DNA from: Mycobacterium sp. Aquia_213
GTDB taxonomy: Bacteria; Actinomycetota; Actinomycetes; Mycobacteriales; Mycobacteriaceae
DNA length: 64,000 nt
Assembly: GCF_026625985.1 (NCBI RefSeq)
Contig: NZ_CP113116.1
Location: forward strand, 4,092,001-4,156,000
Direction: 5' to 3'
Shown here: one piece after another, positions 7,247 through 16,560 of the stretch
How the letters are laid out: each line of letters starts with the position of its first letter
Numbering within the stretch: position 1 is the first letter of the stretch
The notes under the pieces: model-generated
What the model was told of the DNA's origin: nothing
Databases searched by the model: none
What the model saw: the letters and a program-made list of their open reading frames with translations, nothing else
Made by a program: the position numbers and the translations under genes

Positions 7247-8764
7247 TTAGGCCTGCCCGCAGGCGGCCAGCACCAGCTCGCGCACCCGGGCCGCGTCGGC
7301 CTGACCCCGAGTGGCCTTCATGACCGCGCCCACGATCGCACCGGCCGCGGCCACCTTGCCGCCGCGAATCTTTTCCGCCACATCGGGATTGGCGGCCAAG
7401 GCCTCGTCGACCGCGGCCTGGGTGACCGAATCGTCGCGCACCAGCGCCAGACCACGGGTGGTCATCACCTGTTCGGGTTCGCCCTCTCCGGCGAGCACAC
7501 CTTCGACGACCTGGCGGGCCAGCTTGTTGGACAGCTTGCCTTCGTCGACCAGTACGATCACCGCGGCGACCTGGGCGGGCGTGATGGCCAGCTCGTCCAA
7601 TTCGATGTTCGCCTCGTTGGCCTTCTGCACCAGGAAGTTTCCCCACCAGGAGCGCGCCTGGGTGCTGGAGGCGCCGTGCTTGATGGTGGCGGTGACCAAT
7701 TCGACCGCGCCGGCGTTGACGAGATCGCGCATCACCTCGTCGGAAACACCCCACTCTTCCTGAATCCGCTTGCGGCTCAACCAGGGAAGCTCGGGGATCG
7801 TCTGGCGCAACCGCTCGACCAGTTCGCGGCTGGGCGCGACGGGCTCTAAGTCGGGCTCGGGGAAATACCGATAATCCTGCGCCGTTTCCTTGGCGCGGCC
7901 TGATCTGGTGGAGCCGTCGGCCTCCTGAAAGTGCCGGGTTTCCTGCGTGATTGAGCCGCCGGCCACCAGAACGGCGGCCTGGCGCTGCATTTCGTAGCGC
8001 ACCGCGACCTCAACGCTTTTCAGCGAGTTGACATTCTTGGTCTCGGTCCGGGTGCCGAACTCGGTCGCACCGGTCGGCTTCAGCGAGACATTGGAATCAC
8101 AACGCATCGACCCCTGGTCCATCCGGACGTCGGATACTTCCAAGGCGCGCAACAAGCCTCGCAATGCCGTCACGTATGCCCGGGCGATCTGCGGCGCGCG
8201 GGCCCCGGCTCCCTCGATGGGCTTGGTGACGATTTCGATCAACGGCACGCCGGCGCGGTTGTAGTCGATCAGCGACGTCGTCGCGCCGTGGATGCGTCCC
8301 GTCTCGCCGCCCAGGTGGGTGAGCTTGCCGGTGTCCTCTTCCATGTGGGCGCGTTCGATCTCGACCCGCCAGGTGGTCCCGTCTTCCAGTGGTGCCTCCA
8401 GGTAGCCGTTGATGGCGATCGGCTCGTCGTACTGCGAGATCTGGTAGTTCTTCGGCATATCCGGGTAGAAGTAGTTCTTCCGGGCGAAGCGGCACCACGG
8501 CACGATCTCGCAATTCAGTGCCAGCCCAATGCGGATCGCCGACTCGACCGCGGCCTGGTTGAGCACGGGCAGCGAGCCGGGCAGCCCCAGGCACACCGGG
8601 CACACCTGGGTGTTCGGTTCGGCGCCGAACGTGGTGGAGCAGCCGCAGAACATCTTGGTCGCGGTGGACAGCTCGACGTGTACTTCCAGCCCGAGCACGG
8701 GATCGAAACGTGCGATGACGTCGTCGTAATCCAGCAGCTCAGCCGGTCCGGAAGTAACAGTCAT
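7247..8764 (-). CDS. gatB: Aspartyl/glutamyl-tRNA amidotransferase subunit B
   Basis: Subunit of the GatCAB amidotransferase that turns Glu-tRNA(Gln) and Asp-tRNA(Asn) into Gln-tRNA and Asn-tRNA; GatB activates the misacylated tRNA with ATP. 505 residues from ATG 8764. The catalytic cradle has GLEVHVELSTATKMFCGC and the second zinc pair in CPVCLGLPG; the signature region ARKNYFYPDMPKNYQISQYD follows, and the helical/YqeY tail ends at LAACGQA. The open frame continues 15 codons upstream, but the family start is here. Separated from gatC-gatA by 5 kb, including inserted accessory genes. Confidence 0.96.
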   Translation of the reverse strand: MTVTSGPAELLDYDDVIARFDPVLGLEVHVELSTATKMFCGCSTTFGAEPNTQVCPVCLGLPGSLPVLNQAAVESAIRIGLALNCEIVPWCRFARKNYFYPDMPKNYQISQYDEPIAINGYLEAPLEDGTTWRVEIERAHMEEDTGKLTHLGGETGRIHGATTSLIDYNRAGVPLIEIVTKPIEGAGARAPQIARAYVTALRGLLRALEVSDVRMDQGSMRCDSNVSLKPTGATEFGTRTETKNVNSLKSVEVAVRYEMQRQAAVLVAGGSITQETRHFQEADGSTRSGRAKETAQDYRYFPEPDLEPVAPSRELVERLRQTIPELPWLSRKRIQEEWGVSDEVMRDLVNAGAVELVTATIKHGASSTQARSWWGNFLVQKANEANIELDELAITPAQVAAVIVLVDEGKLSNKLARQVVEGVLAGEGEPEQVMTTRGLALVRDDSVTQAAVDEALAANPDVAEKIRGGKVAAAGAIVGAVMKATRGQADAARVRELVLAACGQA

Positions 8765-8836
8765 GGAAAAGATCCTAGTGGTGGTGCAGCGGACCGCAGG
8801 TCCGGGCACAACAGCTCAAGCTCGGGGCAGGCGTGG

Positions 8837-10036
8837 CTACCGCCAGGACCGCGGCGCGGCATCGCGCCCCACCGGCCGGCCGGCGGCCATGTCGCCCAGC
8901 GCGGCCGCCATCTCCAGGTAGCCGCGCCGGCTTTCCTTGCTCAACTGGTCCAGCCCCAGCTCGGTGCCCCCGTGCACGTGCCGATCGAACGGCAGTATCA
9001 CCGTGGCGGCCACGCGCGCGGCCAGCGAGTCGAATTCCTTGGTGACCACGCCGTCCAGCCTCGCCGGCTCGGTGTAGTTCATGGCGAGCACCGTTGATCT
9101 CATCAAGCGGCGATATCCGTTGTTGGACAACCACTCCAGCGTTGTCCTGGTCTTGCGTACCGCATCGATCGAGGTGCCGCTGACCACCACCAGAGCGCGC
9201 GCCTCGGGCAGCACGGCGTCCATCACGCTGGAGTTGATCGCCTTGACGCAGTCCACCAGCACCACCGAATAGTGTTTGCGCAGAATCGAAAACGCCTTGG
9301 CGATGTCCTGGCGCTCCAGCCGCCAGTCGGTGCGGCCGTAGTCGGGCAGCCCCAGCACTTCCAGGCCGAAACTGTTCATGTGGGTGTGCGCGCGCACCTC
9401 TGCGTAGTGGGTCACCGAATCGCGGGCCAGCAAGTCGGCCAGGCTCAGCGGGTTGCGGCGGCCATGACGGTCCGCCAGGTCGCCGGCGTCGATGTCGACG
9501 GCGATGACGCGGTCGCCGCGCGCCTCGGCCAGCGTCGAGCCGAGCGCTTCGACCACGGCGGTCTTGCCGACGCCGCCTTTGAAGTTCAACACCGCGATCG
9601 GAAACGCGCCGCCGATCACGGCATTGGCGCGTTGCCGCAGTTCCTGTTCATACGCGACTTTTTTGTCCGGCCCGAGGTCGATTCCGGTCACCCGATGAAT
9701 CACCTCTCGCCAGCTGAACCTGCTCCGCTCCGGCTCCCGGTGGTCCAGGCCGTCGAGGGCGGTCCCGCCCAGCGTCAGGTCGCGGCGATACGGCGCGGCG
9801 GCCCGACGTGCCCGTGCCAGCCGGGACGGGGTCAGCACACCTGCTGACCTGGTCGGCGGGTCGGACGGGCGATAGCGCGGTTCGGGCACCGTGGCCGCAG
9901 TCGGGTCGGCATCGGCGCGCCAGCTCGGCACCGAAGGCCCCGGTCTCGCGGAGCCGGACGGGTACGCCGGAGCCGCGGACGAGGCATTGATTCCGCGAAC
10001 CCCCTCGCGGTTGCTCATAGCGGCTGGTGTAGCCAT
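8837..10036 (-). CDS. ParA/MinD-type ATPase with disordered N-terminus, EspI-like
   Basis: 399 residues. Residues 1-105 are Pro/Ala/Arg-rich and probably disordered. The ATPase domain has the deviant Walker A KGGVGKT at 153-159, a following VIAVDIDAGDLADRHGR (Walker A'/switch region), and VVLVDCVKAINSSVMD in the Walker B position. The pattern (Pro-rich tail, AYEQELRQR linker, SIMIBI ATPase) resembles the ESX-associated EspI/Rv3876 group, although no ESX genes lie nearby. It is not at this place in M. tuberculosis, where gatB is next to pfkA. Role in type VII secretion or in DNA/protein positioning is unknown. Confidence 0.7.
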   Translation of the reverse strand: MATPAAMSNREGVRGINASSAAPAYPSGSARPGPSVPSWRADADPTAATVPEPRYRPSDPPTRSAGVLTPSRLARARRAAAPYRRDLTLGGTALDGLDHREPERSRFSWREVIHRVTGIDLGPDKKVAYEQELRQRANAVIGGAFPIAVLNFKGGVGKTAVVEALGSTLAEARGDRVIAVDIDAGDLADRHGRRNPLSLADLLARDSVTHYAEVRAHTHMNSFGLEVLGLPDYGRTDWRLERQDIAKAFSILRKHYSVVLVDCVKAINSSVMDAVLPEARALVVVSGTSIDAVRKTRTTLEWLSNNGYRRLMRSTVLAMNYTEPARLDGVVTKEFDSLAARVAATVILPFDRHVHGGTELGLDQLSKESRRGYLEMAAALGDMAAGRPVGRDAAPRSWR

Positions 10037-10152
10037 TTCGACCTGCCGGTTAAACCAGGGCGATCTGCCCGTTCACGGATGCTGACCGATCGAGCGGCAA
10101 ATTCCGGGCGATCGTTCAGGTTCCCGCTACCCGTTGTTCGCCGTCGGCGCGC

Positions 10153-11796
10153 CTAGAGCCGGTGCGCTTGCTTCAGGACCTGTGCGGCCCGTTCCCCGAT
10201 GACCACGCACGGCGCCATCGTGTTGGTCGCGGTGATCTGCGGCATGATCGAGCCGTCGGCCACCCTGAGATTCTCGATCCCGTAGACCTTGAGGTTGCCG
10301 TCGACCACGGACGTCGCGTCGCGGCCCATTTTGGCCGTACCAACCTGGTGAAAGAACGTGGTCGCCGCGTCCCGAACGAACTCCTCCAGGGCTGCTCCCC
10401 GCAGATTTCCGGGCATGACCTCGCGTTTCACGTACGGCCGCAGCGGCGCACTGTTGCCGATTTCGCGACACCATTGCACACAGGCGATCGCTTTTTTCAC
10501 GTCATCGGGATCGGCCAACATGTTGGACTCGATGCGGACCGGGTCCGTCGGGTCGGGGCCGCCGAGCCGTATCCGGCCCCGGCTCTTCGGATGAGTGAGC
10601 GCGGCGTGGAACGTCCAGCCCGCCGCGGGAAGGCCGAACCGGGCCGCCGTCTCGTCGGTGGCATAGGGCACTTCGACCTGCCAGGCGAAGACGTCGGGGT
10701 GGGTCAGCCCGGACACCGTCTCCCCGAGCACGACGACCTCGGCCGCATTGTTTCGCGGTAGCGCTGCCTCGCGGTATTCCCACATGCAGTCGAAGGCCAC
10801 GTGATCCTGAAGGTTGCGACCCACGCCGGGCAAGTGTTGACGCACCGCAATCCCGACGCGGCTCAGTTCGTCTTGGTCGCCGATACCGGAGAGCATCAGC
10901 ACCTTGGGGGTGTGGTTCGCGCCCAGCGACAAGACGACTTCCGCATCGGCATCGATGCGGCGGCTGGCTCCTTGATGACGAATTTCCACGCCGACGGCTT
11001 TGCCGCCGTCGACAACGACCCGCTGCACGAGCGCATGCGTCAAGACGGTGAGGTTGGGCCGGTCCATGACCAGGAAGGTGTAGGAGCGAAACACGGACTC
11101 CCGCTGCCCATTTCGTATCCGAAGATCTCCGAGCGCCGCGCCCGCAGTGCCCTCCATCATCCGCCCGTTCGCGGACGGGTACACCGCTGTTCCAGTAGCC
11201 TTTGCGGCGTCCAACGTCGCCAGGGCAAGCGGATGGGGATCCGGTGCGGGCTGGACGAAAACCGGCCCCCCGAGTCCGCGGTACGCCGGATCCGGTGTGC
11301 CCTGCCAATCTTCGATGTCGCGGTAGATGTCGAGGACGGACTCGTAGCTCCACGCCGGATCGCCCGCTTCGGTGGCGAAATGGTTCCAGTCGTCGCGGTG
11401 GCCTCGGATCCAGGCCATCACGTTGATACTCGAGCTGCCGCCCAGGACCTTGCCCATCGAGTGCAGAATCGCGCGGTTGTTGATGCTGGGGTTCGGCTCG
11501 CCGAGAAAACCCCAGTCGCGTTCGGAACCGAAGTTGGCGGTCCATTGACCCGGGGCGACGACATCGGGGACATTGTCGTCGCCGCCGGCCTCGACAAGCA
11601 GAACGTCGGTATCCGGGTTCTCGGCCAACCTTCGCGCGACGACCGAACCGGATGAACCCGAACCACACACGATGAAGTCGTACCGCGGCTTCAGCGCCGC
11701 GGTCAGCCTGGCCTGATTGACGGCAACACGCTCGGCGAATGTGTTGTCTACGTTGAACCCGAGGTTGACATCGAATTCAATTGCCGCGTCCTGCAT
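10153..11796 (-). CDS. GMC-family FAD oxidoreductase (choline dehydrogenase-like)
   Basis: 547 residues. The dinucleotide-binding motif GSGSSG lies at 45-50 and is preceded by an unusual tail of about 38 residues. GMC signature 1 is seen as MGKVLGGSSSINVMAWIRGHRDDW and signature 2 as LGANHTPKVLMLSGIG. The C-terminal catalytic region contains FFHQVGTAKMG (active-site His) and DGSIMPQITATNTMAP. Family members oxidise primary alcohols such as choline, long-chain alcohols or sugars; the substrate here is not predictable. It lies 105 bases downstream of an AraC-family gene on the same strand, which may control it. Absent from this position in M. tuberculosis. Confidence 0.9.
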   Translation of the reverse strand: MQDAAIEFDVNLGFNVDNTFAERVAVNQARLTAALKPRYDFIVCGSGSSGSVVARRLAENPDTDVLLVEAGGDDNVPDVVAPGQWTANFGSERDWGFLGEPNPSINNRAILHSMGKVLGGSSSINVMAWIRGHRDDWNHFATEAGDPAWSYESVLDIYRDIEDWQGTPDPAYRGLGGPVFVQPAPDPHPLALATLDAAKATGTAVYPSANGRMMEGTAGAALGDLRIRNGQRESVFRSYTFLVMDRPNLTVLTHALVQRVVVDGGKAVGVEIRHQGASRRIDADAEVVLSLGANHTPKVLMLSGIGDQDELSRVGIAVRQHLPGVGRNLQDHVAFDCMWEYREAALPRNNAAEVVVLGETVSGLTHPDVFAWQVEVPYATDETAARFGLPAAGWTFHAALTHPKSRGRIRLGGPDPTDPVRIESNMLADPDDVKKAIACVQWCREIGNSAPLRPYVKREVMPGNLRGAALEEFVRDAATTFFHQVGTAKMGRDATSVVDGNLKVYGIENLRVADGSIMPQITATNTMAPCVVIGERAAQVLKQAHRL

Positions 11797-11901
11797 CTCG
11801 CCTCCGTTACGTGGGCGGTTCCCTATTGCTACCCACTATTGGTCGGATCGAGGTGCACGTCTTGCCCGCACGCGCCAGGATCTTGCAGACTTGCGCAGCG
11901 C

Positions 11902-12894
11902 TTAGCTCAACGCCCAGACGCGATACTCCCGCGGCGATCGACCATGCACTGCCTTGAACAGCCGAGAAAAGTTCGCCGCATTGGCCAGACCCCACCTCGC
12001 ACCGATCACACTCACGGGTACGGCGGCCAATTCGGCGTTCGCCAGGTCTTTGCGACAGTGCTCGATCCTGCGGCTCCTGATCCACTCGGTGACGGTGTGA
12101 CCATCGTTTTCGAACATCCGCTGCAGGTGGCGAATCGAAATGTGATGCGCCGTCGCGATTGTCGGCACATCCAGATCCGGATCGCCGAGGTTTCGCTCAA
12201 TGTAGGCCAGTATTCCCAGCATCATGTCGTACTGGTCTTGACTGCGGCCTTCCGGACGTTCGCACGCCAACTGCTCGCAAAATGAGGCCTCCAGCATGTC
12301 AAAGACCGCATCGGCCAACCGGATGTTGGGCGCCTCGGGCTTTTTGGTGACCTGCTTGGCGAGTTCGACGAGAAACGGAGTCAGCAGCGCGCCCATTCCC
12401 TGCCGGCCGTTGAAGCTGCGGGCCGTGAGCCGAGAGAGTTGTGCCGCCGGGATACGCAGTAATTCGCGAGGAAGAAGCACGCTGAACATCTGGAATTTCC
12501 CGTCGACCGCGAATTCGAACGGTCGCGTGGTGTCATACATGACGTAATCGCCGGGCAACAGGTTTGCTTCGCGGCCATCCTGACGGACCACGCAGCGGCC
12601 CTCGGCATGGACGCCGACCTTCAAATACTCGGCACTGTGCGGCTCGAAGTGCACAGGCGCGGCGCGCCGCAGCTGGCGCGGTGTTCGGCGCAGCACCACC
12701 CCACCGTTGAACTGCAGCCGGTTGATCCGCACCGCGCCGAGGCTCGAGGTGTCCAGCTTTGCCCGAAAGGCGTCGGCATCGTCCGTCGACACCGCGACCG
12801 GGACGAACGTATCCCCCACAAGCTGGTGAAACGCCTTGAAGCGCTGTTGCCCGCCGCGCCGCTCAGATTTGCTATCGGTCATGACCGTGGACAA
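11902..12894 (-). CDS. AraC/XylS-family transcriptional regulator
   Basis: 330 residues. The N-terminal half is a cupin-like sensor of the AraC_binding_2 type (FeaR-like), with HAEGRCVVRQDGREANLLPGDYVMYDTTRPFEF. The C-terminal 100 residues carry two helix-turn-helix units: TIATAHHISIRHLQRMFENDG and GARWGLANAANFSRLFKAVHGRSPREYR (AraC signature). Located directly upstream of, and in line with, the GMC oxidoreductase gene, which suggests it regulates that gene in response to its substrate. The effector is unknown. Confidence 0.9.
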   Translation of the reverse strand: MSTVMTDSKSERRGGQQRFKAFHQLVGDTFVPVAVSTDDADAFRAKLDTSSLGAVRINRLQFNGGVVLRRTPRQLRRAAPVHFEPHSAEYLKVGVHAEGRCVVRQDGREANLLPGDYVMYDTTRPFEFAVDGKFQMFSVLLPRELLRIPAAQLSRLTARSFNGRQGMGALLTPFLVELAKQVTKKPEAPNIRLADAVFDMLEASFCEQLACERPEGRSQDQYDMMLGILAYIERNLGDPDLDVPTIATAHHISIRHLQRMFENDGHTVTEWIRSRRIEHCRKDLANAELAAVPVSVIGARWGLANAANFSRLFKAVHGRSPREYRVWALS

Positions 12895-12935
12895 CGTCTC
12901 AATCGCGGAATTTGTTCACCGCTGCCCCAACCGCG

Positions 12936-13967
12936 TCAGCCGAAGAACGCGGCGGCCTCGTCATGGCGGGCGTCGGGCACCAGCTTGAGGTGGCGGGTCG
13001 CGTCGGCCAGCGAGACCCGGCCGATGTCCTGCCCCTGCAGCGACACCATCTGGCCGTATTCGCCGGCGTGCGCGGCGTCGGCGGCATTGACCCCGAACCG
13101 GGTGGCCAGCACCCGGTCGTAGGCCGTCGGGATACCGCCCCGCTGGACGTGGCCCAGCACGGTCACGCGAACTTCCTTGTTGATCCGCTTCTCCACCGCG
13201 ATGGCCAACTGCTGGGCGATGCCGGTGAATTTCTCGTGGCCGAATTCGTCAATCCCGCCCTCCCGCAAGGGGATCGAACCGGGGATCGGCTTGGCTCCCT
13301 CGGCCACCACGCAGATGAAGTGCGAATCCCCACGCTGGAAGCGGCGTTTGACGAGCCGGCAGACATCCTCGATATCGAAGGGCTGCTCGGGAATCAGCGT
13401 CATGTGCGCCCCGGACGCCAGCCCGGCGTTCAGCGCGATCCAGCCGGCGTGGCGGCCCATCACCTCCACCAGCATCACCCGCTGGTGGGACTCGGCCGTG
13501 CTGTGGAGGCGGTCGATGGCGTCGGTGGCCACCGTCAGCGCGGTGTCGTGACCGAAAGTCACGTCGGTGCAGTCGATGTCGTTGTCGATCGTCTTCGGCA
13601 CGCCGACCACGGGAACGTTCTCCTCCGACAGCCAGTTCGCGGCCGTCAGCGTGCCTTCACCGCCGATCGGGATGAGCACGTCGATGCCGTTGTCGTCCAG
13701 GGTCTGCTTGATCTGGTCCAGCCCGGCCCGCAGCTTGTCGGGGTGCACGCGGGCGGTGCCCAGCACCGTTCCGCCCTTGGCCAGCAGCCGGTCGTTGCGA
13801 TCGTCGTTCTGCAGCTGGATGCGCCGGTTCTCCAGCAACCCGCGCCACCCGTCTTGGAAACCGACCACCGACGAGCCGTACCGGGCGTCGCAGGTGCGCA
13901 CCACCGCCCGGATGACCGCGTTAAGCCCCGGACAGTCGCCGCCGCCGGTGAGAATTCCGATCCGCAT
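12936..13967 (-). CDS. pfkA: ATP-dependent 6-phosphofructokinase
   Basis: Phosphorylates fructose 6-phosphate in glycolysis. 343 residues from ATG 13967 (a longer frame exists, but MRIGILTGGGDCPGLNAVIR is the family N-terminus). Motifs: GGGDCPGLN (phosphate loop), GGEGTL, KTIDNDID (catalytic Asp in TIDNDI), GRHAGWIAL and GHVQRGG. Gly rather than Asp at the diagnostic position of GGEGT (about residue 104) belongs to the group often annotated as PPi- or ATP-using actinobacterial PFK; the M. tuberculosis enzyme uses ATP. It lies between the inserted AraC gene and gatA. Confidence 0.93.
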   Translation of the reverse strand: MRIGILTGGGDCPGLNAVIRAVVRTCDARYGSSVVGFQDGWRGLLENRRIQLQNDDRNDRLLAKGGTVLGTARVHPDKLRAGLDQIKQTLDDNGIDVLIPIGGEGTLTAANWLSEENVPVVGVPKTIDNDIDCTDVTFGHDTALTVATDAIDRLHSTAESHQRVMLVEVMGRHAGWIALNAGLASGAHMTLIPEQPFDIEDVCRLVKRRFQRGDSHFICVVAEGAKPIPGSIPLREGGIDEFGHEKFTGIAQQLAIAVEKRINKEVRVTVLGHVQRGGIPTAYDRVLATRFGVNAADAAHAGEYGQMVSLQGQDIGRVSLADATRHLKLVPDARHDEAAAFFG

Positions 13968-14021
13968 CTGTTCATCTTGCCCGCACCCGCGCTCCACGGC
14001 GCGATGTGGGGCACCGCGCGG

Positions 14022-15509
14022 CTAAACGGTCGGCGCCGCCGGCAGCGGTCCGCGCGCGGCCTCGTAAGCGGCGCCGACGCGATAGAGGCGGTCGTCGGCC
14101 AGCGCGGGCGCCATGATCTGCAGGCCCACCGGCAGTTGATCATCCGGCGACAATCCCGACGGCACCGACATTCCGCAGTGCCCGGCCAGGTTCAGCGGCA
14201 GCGTGCACAGGTCGAACAGGTACATGGCCAGCGGATCGTCGACCTTCTCCCCCAGCCGGAAGGCGGTGGTCGGGGTGGCCGGCGACACCAGCACGTCGAC
14301 GGACTTGTACGCCTCGTCGAGATCGCGGGCGATCAGGGTGCGCACTTTCTGCGCCTGGTTGTAGTAGGCGTCGTAGTAGCCCGCCGAGAGTGCGTAGGCG
14401 CCAATCATGATGCGGCGCTTGACTTCTGGACCGAATCCCGCGGCCCGCGTCAGTGCCATGACCTCCTCGGCGCTGTGGCTGCCGTCGTCACCGACCCGCA
14501 GCCCGTACCGCATCGCGTCGAAGCGCGCCAGGTTGCTGGACACCTCCGACGGCAGGATCAAGTAGTAGGCCGCCAGCGCGTAATCGAAGTGCGGGCAATC
14601 GACTTCGCTCACCTCGGCGCCCAGCGCGGTCAGCCGCTGCACCGCGTCCTCGAACGACGCCAGCACACCGGGCTGGTAGCCCTCGCCGCGCAACTGTCGA
14701 ACCACACCGATCCGCACGCCACTCAGATCGCCTGCCGCGCCGGCCTTGGCGGCACCGACCACGTCGGGCACCGCGGCATCGATGGAGGTGGAGTCCATCC
14801 GGTCGTGGCCGGCGATCACCTGATGCAGCAGCGCGGTGTCCAGCACGGTGCGCGCGCAGGGGCCGCCCTGATCCAGCGACGACGCGCAGGCCACCAGGCC
14901 GTAGCGGGACACCGTGCCGTAGGTGGGTTTGACCCCGACGGTCGCGGTCAGTGCGGCGGGCTGACGAATCGAGCCCCCGGTGTCGGTGCCGATCGCCAGC
15001 GGCGCCTGGAAGGCGGCCAGTGCCGCCGCGCTGCCACCGCCGGAGCCGCCGGGCACCCGCTCGAGGTCCCACGGGTTACGGGTGGGGCCGTAGGCCGAGT
15101 TCTCCGTCGACGAGCCCATCGCGAACTCGTCCATGTTGGTCTTGCCCAGGATCGGGATGCCGGCCGCGCGCAACCGGGCGGTGACGGTGGCGTCGTACGG
15201 CGAACGCCAGCCCTCCAGGATCTTGGATCCGCAGGTGGTGGGCATGTCGACGGTGGTGAACACGTCCTTGAGCGCCAACGGAACGCCGGCCAGCGCCGAC
15301 GGCAGCCGCTCGCCGGCCGCCACCGCCTCGTCGACCGCGGCCGCCGCCGACAGTGCCTCGTCGGCCGCGACGTGCAGAAACGCGCTGTACCGGTCGTCGG
15401 TCGCCGCGATCTGGTCCAGGCAGGCCTGGGTGATCTCGACCGACGACAGCTCCTTGGCGGCGACCTTGGCGGCCAGCGTGGCGGCGTCGGATCGGATGAT
15501 CTCGTTCAC
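14022..15509 (-). CDS. gatA: Glutamyl-tRNA(Gln) amidotransferase subunit A
   Basis: Amidase subunit of GatCAB; releases ammonia from glutamine and amidates Glu-tRNA(Gln)/Asp-tRNA(Asn). 495 residues from GTG 15509, overlapping the gatC stop by GTGA. Amidase-signature triad: Lys in ALKDVFTT, Ser in GTDTGGSIRQPAA and its neighbour Ser in PGGSGGGSAAALA. The glutaminase-type region SSTENSAYGPTRNPW is present. Length and sequence are typical for mycobacteria. Follows gatC in one transcription unit; pfkA lies downstream. Confidence 0.96.
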   Translation of the reverse strand: MNEIIRSDAATLAAKVAAKELSSVEITQACLDQIAATDDRYSAFLHVAADEALSAAAAVDEAVAAGERLPSALAGVPLALKDVFTTVDMPTTCGSKILEGWRSPYDATVTARLRAAGIPILGKTNMDEFAMGSSTENSAYGPTRNPWDLERVPGGSGGGSAAALAAFQAPLAIGTDTGGSIRQPAALTATVGVKPTYGTVSRYGLVACASSLDQGGPCARTVLDTALLHQVIAGHDRMDSTSIDAAVPDVVGAAKAGAAGDLSGVRIGVVRQLRGEGYQPGVLASFEDAVQRLTALGAEVSEVDCPHFDYALAAYYLILPSEVSSNLARFDAMRYGLRVGDDGSHSAEEVMALTRAAGFGPEVKRRIMIGAYALSAGYYDAYYNQAQKVRTLIARDLDEAYKSVDVLVSPATPTTAFRLGEKVDDPLAMYLFDLCTLPLNLAGHCGMSVPSGLSPDDQLPVGLQIMAPALADDRLYRVGAAYEAARGPLPAAPTV

Positions 15510-15805
15510 TCGCTGTCCCCCAGGATCTGCGGGACGGCGAACCGGCCGTCCACGGCTTCGGGCGCCGCGGCCAGCGCCTCCTGCTGCGTCAGGCACGGCC
15601 TGATCTCATCCGGGCGGGTGACGTTGACGGCCTTGAGCGGGTTGTCGGTCGCCTCGACGCCGGTGACATCGACCGCCTGGATCTGACTGACGTGGGTCAG
15701 GATGGCGTCGAGTTGGCCGGCGTAGCTGTCCAGCTCGGTATCGGTCAACGCCAGCCGGGCCAGCTTGGCCAGGTGCGCGACCTCGTCGCGGGAGATCTGG
15801 GACAC
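15506..15805 (-). CDS. gatC: Glutamyl-tRNA(Gln) amidotransferase subunit C
   Basis: 99-residue subunit that wraps around GatA-GatB and stabilises the complex. GTG 15805 gives the family start SQISRDEVAHLAKLARLALTDTEL, and RPDEIRPCLTQQEALAAAPE is the conserved C-terminal arm. The open frame extends to 15991, but that part has no family similarity. Stop overlaps the gatA start (GTGA 15506-15509), implying coupled translation. It diverges from the ACT-domain gene at 15900. Confidence 0.95.
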   Translation of the reverse strand: MSQISRDEVAHLAKLARLALTDTELDSYAGQLDAILTHVSQIQAVDVTGVEATDNPLKAVNVTRPDEIRPCLTQQEALAAAPEAVDGRFAVPQILGDSE

Positions 15806-15899
15806 GAGCGAAAAGCCTAACCGGGATGCGCACGCAACCACGGCCCGCACCCCACCCTGCGGAAATGCCGTGCGCGCGGCACTGTGCAAAAGTGGGCGC

Positions 15900-16556
15900 G
15901 TGCCGTCGTATCTGTTGCGCATCGAGCTCGTCGACCGCCCAGGAAGCCTGGGCGCGCTGGCGGTGGCGCTCGGTTCGGTGGGCGCCGACATCCTGTCACT
16001 CGACGTCGTGGAGCGCAGCGCCGGTTATGCGACCGACGACCTGGTCATCGAACTGCCCGCAGGCGCGATGCCGGACACGCTGATCACCGCGGCCGAGTCG
16101 CTGAACGGCGTGCGGGTGGACAGCGTGCGCCCGCACACCGGCCTGCTGGAAGCGCACCGCGAGCTGGAACTGCTCGACCATGTCGCCGCGGCCAAGGACA
16201 AGGCGGCACGGCTGCAGGTGCTGGTCGACGAGGCGCCCCGGGTGTTGCGGGTGAGCTGGTGCACGGTGATGCACAGTGCCGACGGGGAGCTGCAGCGCCT
16301 CGCCGCCAGCCCGGGTGCGCCGGAAACTCGCGCGGTGTCGGCGCCGTGGCTGCCGATCCAGGAGGCCGTGGCGCTGGACGGCACGGCCGAGTGGGTGCCG
16401 CAGGCCTGGCGCGACATGGACATCACGATGGTCGCCGCCCCGCTGGGCGACTCGCACACCGCGGTGGTGCTGGGCCGTCCGGGCCCCGAATTCCGGCCGT
16501 CGGAGGTGGCCCGGCTGGGTTATCTGGCCGGGATCGTGGCGACCATGCTGCGCTGA
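15900..16556 (+). CDS. ACT-domain protein (Rv3013)
   Basis: 218 residues from GTG 15900. The N-terminal ACT domain reads YLLRIELVDRPGSLGALAVALGSVGADILSLDVVE, typical of amino-acid-sensing modules; a linker helix (LDHVAAAKDKAARLQVLVDEAPRVL) leads to a second, GAF-like half. No catalytic domain is seen. Same length and position as Rv3013, divergent from gatC. Function unknown; a regulatory protein binding an amino acid is the family expectation. Confidence 0.85.
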   Translation: MPSYLLRIELVDRPGSLGALAVALGSVGADILSLDVVERSAGYATDDLVIELPAGAMPDTLITAAESLNGVRVDSVRPHTGLLEAHRELELLDHVAAAKDKAARLQVLVDEAPRVLRVSWCTVMHSADGELQRLAASPGAPETRAVSAPWLPIQEAVALDGTAEWVPQAWRDMDITMVAAPLGDSHTAVVLGRPGPEFRPSEVARLGYLAGIVATMLR

Positions 16557-16560
16557 GCGA

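Noticed and set aside
12912..15686. Very long plus-strand open frame (924 codons) opposite pfkA-gatA-gatC
   Set aside because: It is antisense to three well-conserved genes; long stop-free shadows are expected in GC-rich DNA, and its translation (Arg/Gly/His/Val-rich) matches no family.
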